Source of the DNA: Meandrina meandrites
Lineage: Eukaryota; Cnidaria; Anthozoa; Scleractinia; Meandrinidae
Direction: 5' to 3'
Length of the DNA: 64,000 nucleotides
NCBI GenBank assembly: GCA_963693305.1
Contig: OY855905.1
Coordinates: 45,197,395 to 45,261,394, forward strand
Part shown: one piece after another, positions 60,201 through 64,000 of the stretch
How the letters are laid out: every line of letters begins with the position of its first letter
Numbering within the stretch: position 1 is the first letter of the stretch
Translations under genes and position numbers: made by a program
The notes under the pieces: generated by a model
Seen by the model: only the letters and a program-made list of their open reading frames with translations
What the model was told of the DNA's origin: nothing
Database searches by the model: none

Positions 60201-63200
60201 ACAATTTGTGGACCACAACAAGCAAAGAAGTTTTCTACTTCTTTGACATAATTACTCCAAGTAATTTTATCTAGTGTTGCAGTGATGGGCTTTACTGATC
60301 AAGTCACAGCAAACAGTGTTTACACATGGTCTATGTCATAAATTGTTTTGTCTTGTTCTTATCACACCAAGAGTGAAAACCCTGAAAACGATTGCAAGTT
60401 TGAAAATATACATGTATAATTTTTTTCATCCTTTGTATCTGACATTGGATTCAAATCTTGTATTAGGGTAAGCTGCGCAACCGCAGGACCGTCATGCGCA
60501 AAGGACCACTCGTAATCTACAATGAAGATCATGGAGTGAAGAAAGCCTTCCGCAACTTACCAGGGGTTGATATCTTGTCAGTGGATCGGTTGAATCTCCT
60601 CAAGCTTTGCCCTGGTGGTCACATGGGCCGGTAAGGAGAATGCTGCAATAGCTATGTCAAGAGTGTAAACCACGTTAAAGTTCATGGTTGGATATGGGAA
60701 TAGAAAATGTTACAGCAGTTTCTTTTCCTGCAGTTGTTTCACGTCACTGTATTTTACAGTCCACTGTCACTAAAAAGACCATTATAATAGATGATATGTT
60801 GGAATGGGGCACAAACAACTGGATAAGCCACAAATAGAGCAGAAGGGTGAAAGGAAAAAAGTGCTGCAGAATACCAGCCATAGGTTTTTTTGTGTTGCCA
60901 CATGGACATAGTGGGACTGCAGGTTTTAAGAAAAGAAAGTGCAAAACCCATCACAGTGCCTATTTTGCCAAGCGTGAATATTTGTGTTATTATGAAGAGA
61001 TCTGTATAACAGAACCAAAAATCAGAAAAAAAATGTGAGTTGAAAAGTACGTGTTCATTCCAAAATACAGTAATGGTATTAATACATGATTTGTTTGGCA
61101 AATAAAATGTCTTGGCAATGAAACATGTAACCATGGTCAGCACATTAGCATTTCACACTATAATGTTAACCATATTGGTCGTCTAAAAAGTTGTTACTTC
61201 ACAGTCTAACAGCAGTTTATTGCTGACGTGTTCACTGTTACATGTAGGTTCTGTATCTGGAGTAAGGGAGCCATTGAGAAACTTGATGCATTGTATGGAA
61301 CTGGAAAGAAACCATCTTCTGAAAAGAAGGACTTCAAGTAAGTTGACATATGTACATGCAGGCTCTTTGTATATTATGCAGGTTTGGTGGGGAAACATTG
61401 GGCTGCTGTAAGGTGTTCCTGGGTAGGTAAAGTCTGCTTACAAGCCAAGGGGCTCATCAGGCCGGAGCTTATCCCGGTTTCCGTAGCATGAAGTGACTAG
61501 GAGTATTTCTACTCCCCCCCTGGATGGGATGCTAGTCCATCGCAGGGTCACCCCCAGCAGTAAATTCGCCGGTACCCATTTATACACCTGGGTGGAGAGA
61601 GGCACTATGAGAGTAAAGTGTCTTGCCCAAGAACACAACGCCGTGCCCCGGCCAGAACTCGAACCCGGACCGCCCGATCCGGAGTCCAGCGCACTAACCA
61701 TTAGGCCACCGCGCCTCAGGCAACCGCGTAAGACACTAAAAATTTCATCTTATTTACTGAATGTTAGACCAGGTGATATTGATCTCATTGCAACTGTGTG
61801 ATAAAACTTGAAGAATTTTGACAAAATAGCTCAAGATATTTATGACACACCTAAAACTTTTCATCTGTCGTGAATAATGTAAGGTTAGAGTGCAAGTGCA
61901 TGAACTGTATATAATGTCATCTCTGTTTGTATATATTTTTTTCACACTTTTGGGACTAATTTGTATTTTTAATATTATGATTAGTTGATTTTAGTCTATA
62001 TTGTAAACTTTCTATCTAGATCTTTCTAATCAGGGAATTTTGAAAACTGTCTTTGGTAACCATGATATCAGTACGGTGGAATCCTGATTTGTCAAAGCAC
62101 CTGATAACTGATACCAAATGTGGTTTCATTCCACTGTACAATAGAACCCTGCCTTAGGCGCGCCACATAACATGACAAACCCGTAAATGCAGTCATTATT
62201 GAGTTCTACTGCACTGTGTTTTGACATTCGGCTTGATTGGAGCTTGTCACTGTTGCCAGTAGCAGATTGTCTTCTTTTGATGATATGAGGAAGTAACACT
62301 GATTTTGTTTTTGGCAGTCTTCCACGACCAATTATGAGCAATGCTGACCTCAATCGCCTAATCAACAGTGAGGAGATACAGTCTGTTATCAGACCTGCTG
62401 GGTAAGTAAAAAGCAAAGTTCTAGATAAGCTTTTGTTTTTGACATTTTTCCATCATAGCAACTGACCATACCAATATAAAAATAGAATGGTCATTGTGAC
62501 CAACTATGTGTATTATTTTAATGATTTGCTTTTTTTTGGATGCCCTTGGTGAGATTTTTTGAGAAGTAACTATTAAATTGCAGAAAATTATCATCATGGG
62601 ATTAAAAGATTAAGTCCGTGGCCCATCAGGTTGAAGCTTATTTTGGTTTCCGTAGCATGAAGCGAGTAGGAGTATTTCTACCCCCCCTGGATGGGATGCC
62701 AGTCCATTGCAGGGTTCCCCCCCAGCAGTACATTTGGCAGTACCCATTTATACACTTGGTTAGAGAGAGGCATTATGAGAGTAAATTGTAAATTGCAGTG
62801 ACCCCAGCAAGGGCTTGGCCCTGCACTGCTTGATCCATAGTCCAGCACTAACATTAGGCCACTGCACCTCAAGAATGAGATTAGTAGGCGGCTTTTGAGT
62901 GGCCTTCTGCCTCTGGGTCAAAGCAAGTATCAATAAGTATCACTATCAATACATTGTTGAACATGCTAGTGGCTAAGATAATTAAACAATTCACCGAAGT
63001 GGACGGCAATAGTGGTGGATATTTACCGAGCGCGGCGAGGTAAATAACCACGACTATTCACCGACACTTGAGGTGAATAATTGTTTCAGTATGTACAGCA
63101 CAAGCTGAATAGTTATCGGACCAAAACATTACTTTCAGTAATACATTACTTTCAGTACTATTCACCTCCTCAGAGGTGAATAGTACTTTGCTATAAATCA

Positions 63201-63557
63201 CCTCTGAGAGTTAACCAATCAGAACGCGCGAAAAGCACTATTCACTTGTGTGGTAAATACTAGCAGAAATTATCAGCAAGGGGGTGCCACTAAATTCTCA
63301 AAACTAACATTTAAAGAAATGTATTCGAGTCAGTTTTGAGAATTACAATTTTGAATTGATTGAAAGAGGTAATTTTGTTTTGCAGACCATCGAAGACCCG
63401 CCGAGCAGTCCACAAGAAGAACCCACTGAAGAACATCGGTGTACTGATGAAACTGAACCCTCACGCCAAGAGCGTCAAACGAGCAGAAATGCTGACTGTG
63501 GAGAGGAGGAGAGCGGCTAAGGAGGCTGTTTTGAGCAAGAAGAGAGAAGGAAAATAA
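57229..63557 (+). CDS. RPL4: 60S ribosomal protein L4 (uL4)
   Basis: Seven coding exons join in phase to 360 codons: 57229-57231 (the ATG alone, followed by GTACGT), 58922-59194, 59766-60062, 60467-60630, 61248-61337, 62318-62401, 63386-63557. uL4 is a core protein of the large subunit whose loop lines the exit tunnel. Near-invariant blocks are [91 protein letters not shown] and [19 protein letters not shown]. It ends REGK at 360 aa, shorter than the human 427 aa, because the Lys/Ala-rich tail of vertebrates is absent. AATAAA at 63597. Introns 1, 5 and 6 carry a MITE and SINEs. Confidence 0.96.
57973..58156. mobile_element. MITE with TTCCAGAAAATATCCATACC ends, copy 3
   Basis: TTCCAGAAAATATCCATACC at the left, GTATGGATATTTTCTGGAA at the right, interior with GAGGGGAGGGGGCTC. 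In intron 1 of RPL4. Same family as 29371 and 36338. Confidence 0.75.
61443..61720 (-). repeat. tRNA-derived SINE, copy 3
   Basis: Minus-strand A box GGTGGCCTAATGG and B box GGTTCGAGTTC, body with GGGGGGAGTAGAAATACTCC and CATGCTACGGAAACC. Best-preserved copy in the window. In intron 5 of RPL4. Confidence 0.85.
62052..62118 (+). ncRNA. weak C/D-box snoRNA candidate in RPL4 intron 5
   Basis: A perfect 7-base closing stem TTTGGTA/TACCAAA encloses ATGATAT (degenerate C box), CTGA (D'), CTGATAA (degenerate C') and CTGA (D) directly before the stem. The size (67 nt) and position in an RPL4 intron, where vertebrates host such RNAs, fit. The C box is poor, and GTACGGTGGAAT pairs with ATTCCACTGTAC further on, so it may instead be part of a palindrome. 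Confidence 0.15.
62613..62873 (-). repeat. tRNA-derived SINE, copy 4
   Basis: Same body as copies 1-3 (CATGCTACGGAAACC, GGGGGGTAGAAATACTCC) but with a damaged head: the B-box region reads GGGCCAAGCCC. Older copy, in intron 6 of RPL4. Confidence 0.75.
62965..63270. repeat. palindromic element with TTCACCTC/GAGGTGAA words
   Basis: Contains CAATTCACCGAAGTGGA, CACTTGAGGTGAATAATTG and CTATTCACCTCCTCAGAGGTGAATAG. A related block lies at 34200-34390 before FReD gene 1 (CTATTCACCAAAGTGGAGG, GAAGTGAATA). Non-coding MITE-like sequence in intron 6 of RPL4. Borders not determined. Confidence 0.5.
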
Positions 63558-63812
63558 ACTACTCTGAAGCTGTATTAAATGGACGAATTAAACAGCAATA
63601 AATTCAGTGGAAACTGCGTTGATTTCAGTGTACTTTTACCTTTTACAGTTAATTCGACACTAGATTTATAAGAGAAACCCTTTCATTTCAAGTGTCTTTG
63701 CACCGTCTGTTCAAAAGCGACTGTTGCTTTCTAGGCTTACGTTAGTCTTGCGGACTGAAAATTACTTACAGATAAGGACAGTTGACTATCAACACACAAT
63801 ACAGATTATTTT

Positions 63813-64000
63813 TCAAACTAGCCCATTCCAGTTTGTTGCAGTAAAGAAGTCCACTCCCAGCTCTTCTACGCTTGCTCCATGTTCCTTCAGAAAATTCTTT
63901 CTTCTTTTGGCCGAGGTAAAGTACTCGGAAGCGTACTGCACCAAATCGTCTGGTTTGTCTCGGAGAACCACGAGTACAAATCCTTCCAGCAGCTCGACTA
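63813..64000 (-). CDS. RIIa-domain protein, partial (3' exon only)
   Basis: An open minus-strand stretch enters at the window end and stops at TGA 63813-63815. It reads VELLEGFVLVVLRDKPDDLV, then QYASEYFTSAKRRKNFL and ends FFTATNWNGLV. The first part matches the RIIa dimerisation/docking helix pair of the cAMP-dependent kinase type II regulatory subunit and of sperm proteins such as SPA17 and ROPN1, which bind AKAP helices. Only 61 codons are in the window, with no start, so which RIIa protein it is cannot be told. It lies tail-to-tail with RPL4, 256 bases from its stop. Confidence 0.8.
   Translation of the reverse strand, partial: VELLEGFVLVVLRDKPDDLVQYASEYFTSAKRRKNFLKEHGASVEELGVDFFTATNWNGLV

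Noticed and set aside
60744..61143. Minus-strand frames in RPL4 intron 4
   Set aside because: Hydrophobic but without a motif, start context or splice partner. Likely chance open frames in AT-rich intron.

Overview
The window reads as nuclear DNA of an anthozoan cnidarian, most likely a stony coral. The basis is many short intron-interrupted animal genes, short intergenic gaps crowded with small inverted-repeat transposons, tRNA-derived SINEs, ShKT-domain and fibrinogen-domain (FReD) secreted proteins, and a cnidarian-style fibrinogen-like module. The species cannot be fixed from the sequence alone. There are no bacterial, viral or organelle genes and no CRISPR array.

Layout. 1-7.5 kb: no secure gene, only repeats, a possible TATA-driven first exon and an orphan YY1/ZNF143-like motif pair. 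7.9-13.1 kb (+): selenium-binding protein 1 / methanethiol oxidase, ten exons whose phases all join. 14.1-21.2 kb (-): a secreted mosaic protein that I could join completely (8 exons, 472 aa): signal peptide, Asn-Gln-Gly-Gly repeat, two ShKT domains and a fibrinogen-like C-terminal domain. 21.2-23.5 kb: transposons, one holding a hammerhead-ribozyme-like core. 24.1-29.3 kb (+): HINT2-like histidine-triad hydrolase (4 exons, 175 aa). 31.7-47.6 kb (+): a tandem array of ficolin-like genes. Three carry complete FReD exons (the middle one has a broken first exon), and two upstream repeat units keep only decayed promoter/first-exon sequence. 52.5-56.4 kb: four intronless DUF1772/anthrone-oxygenase-like membrane proteins (three on -, one divergent on +). 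57.2-63.6 kb (+): ribosomal protein L4 (7 exons, first coding exon is only the ATG, 5'TOP promoter). 63.8-64.0 kb (-): 3' part of an RIIa-domain protein, running off the window.

Repeat content is unusually readable. Many elements still show target-site duplications: TTAA (piggyBac-like), 9 bp (Mutator-like), 5 bp with CAGGG termini (hAT-like), TAA (Harbinger-like) and TA (Tc1/mariner-like). Several are nested, so the order of insertion can be worked out. The three FReD genes probably arose by tandem duplication from one secreted-lectin-like ancestor. The other genes look like unrelated housekeeping or membrane genes that happen to be neighbours.
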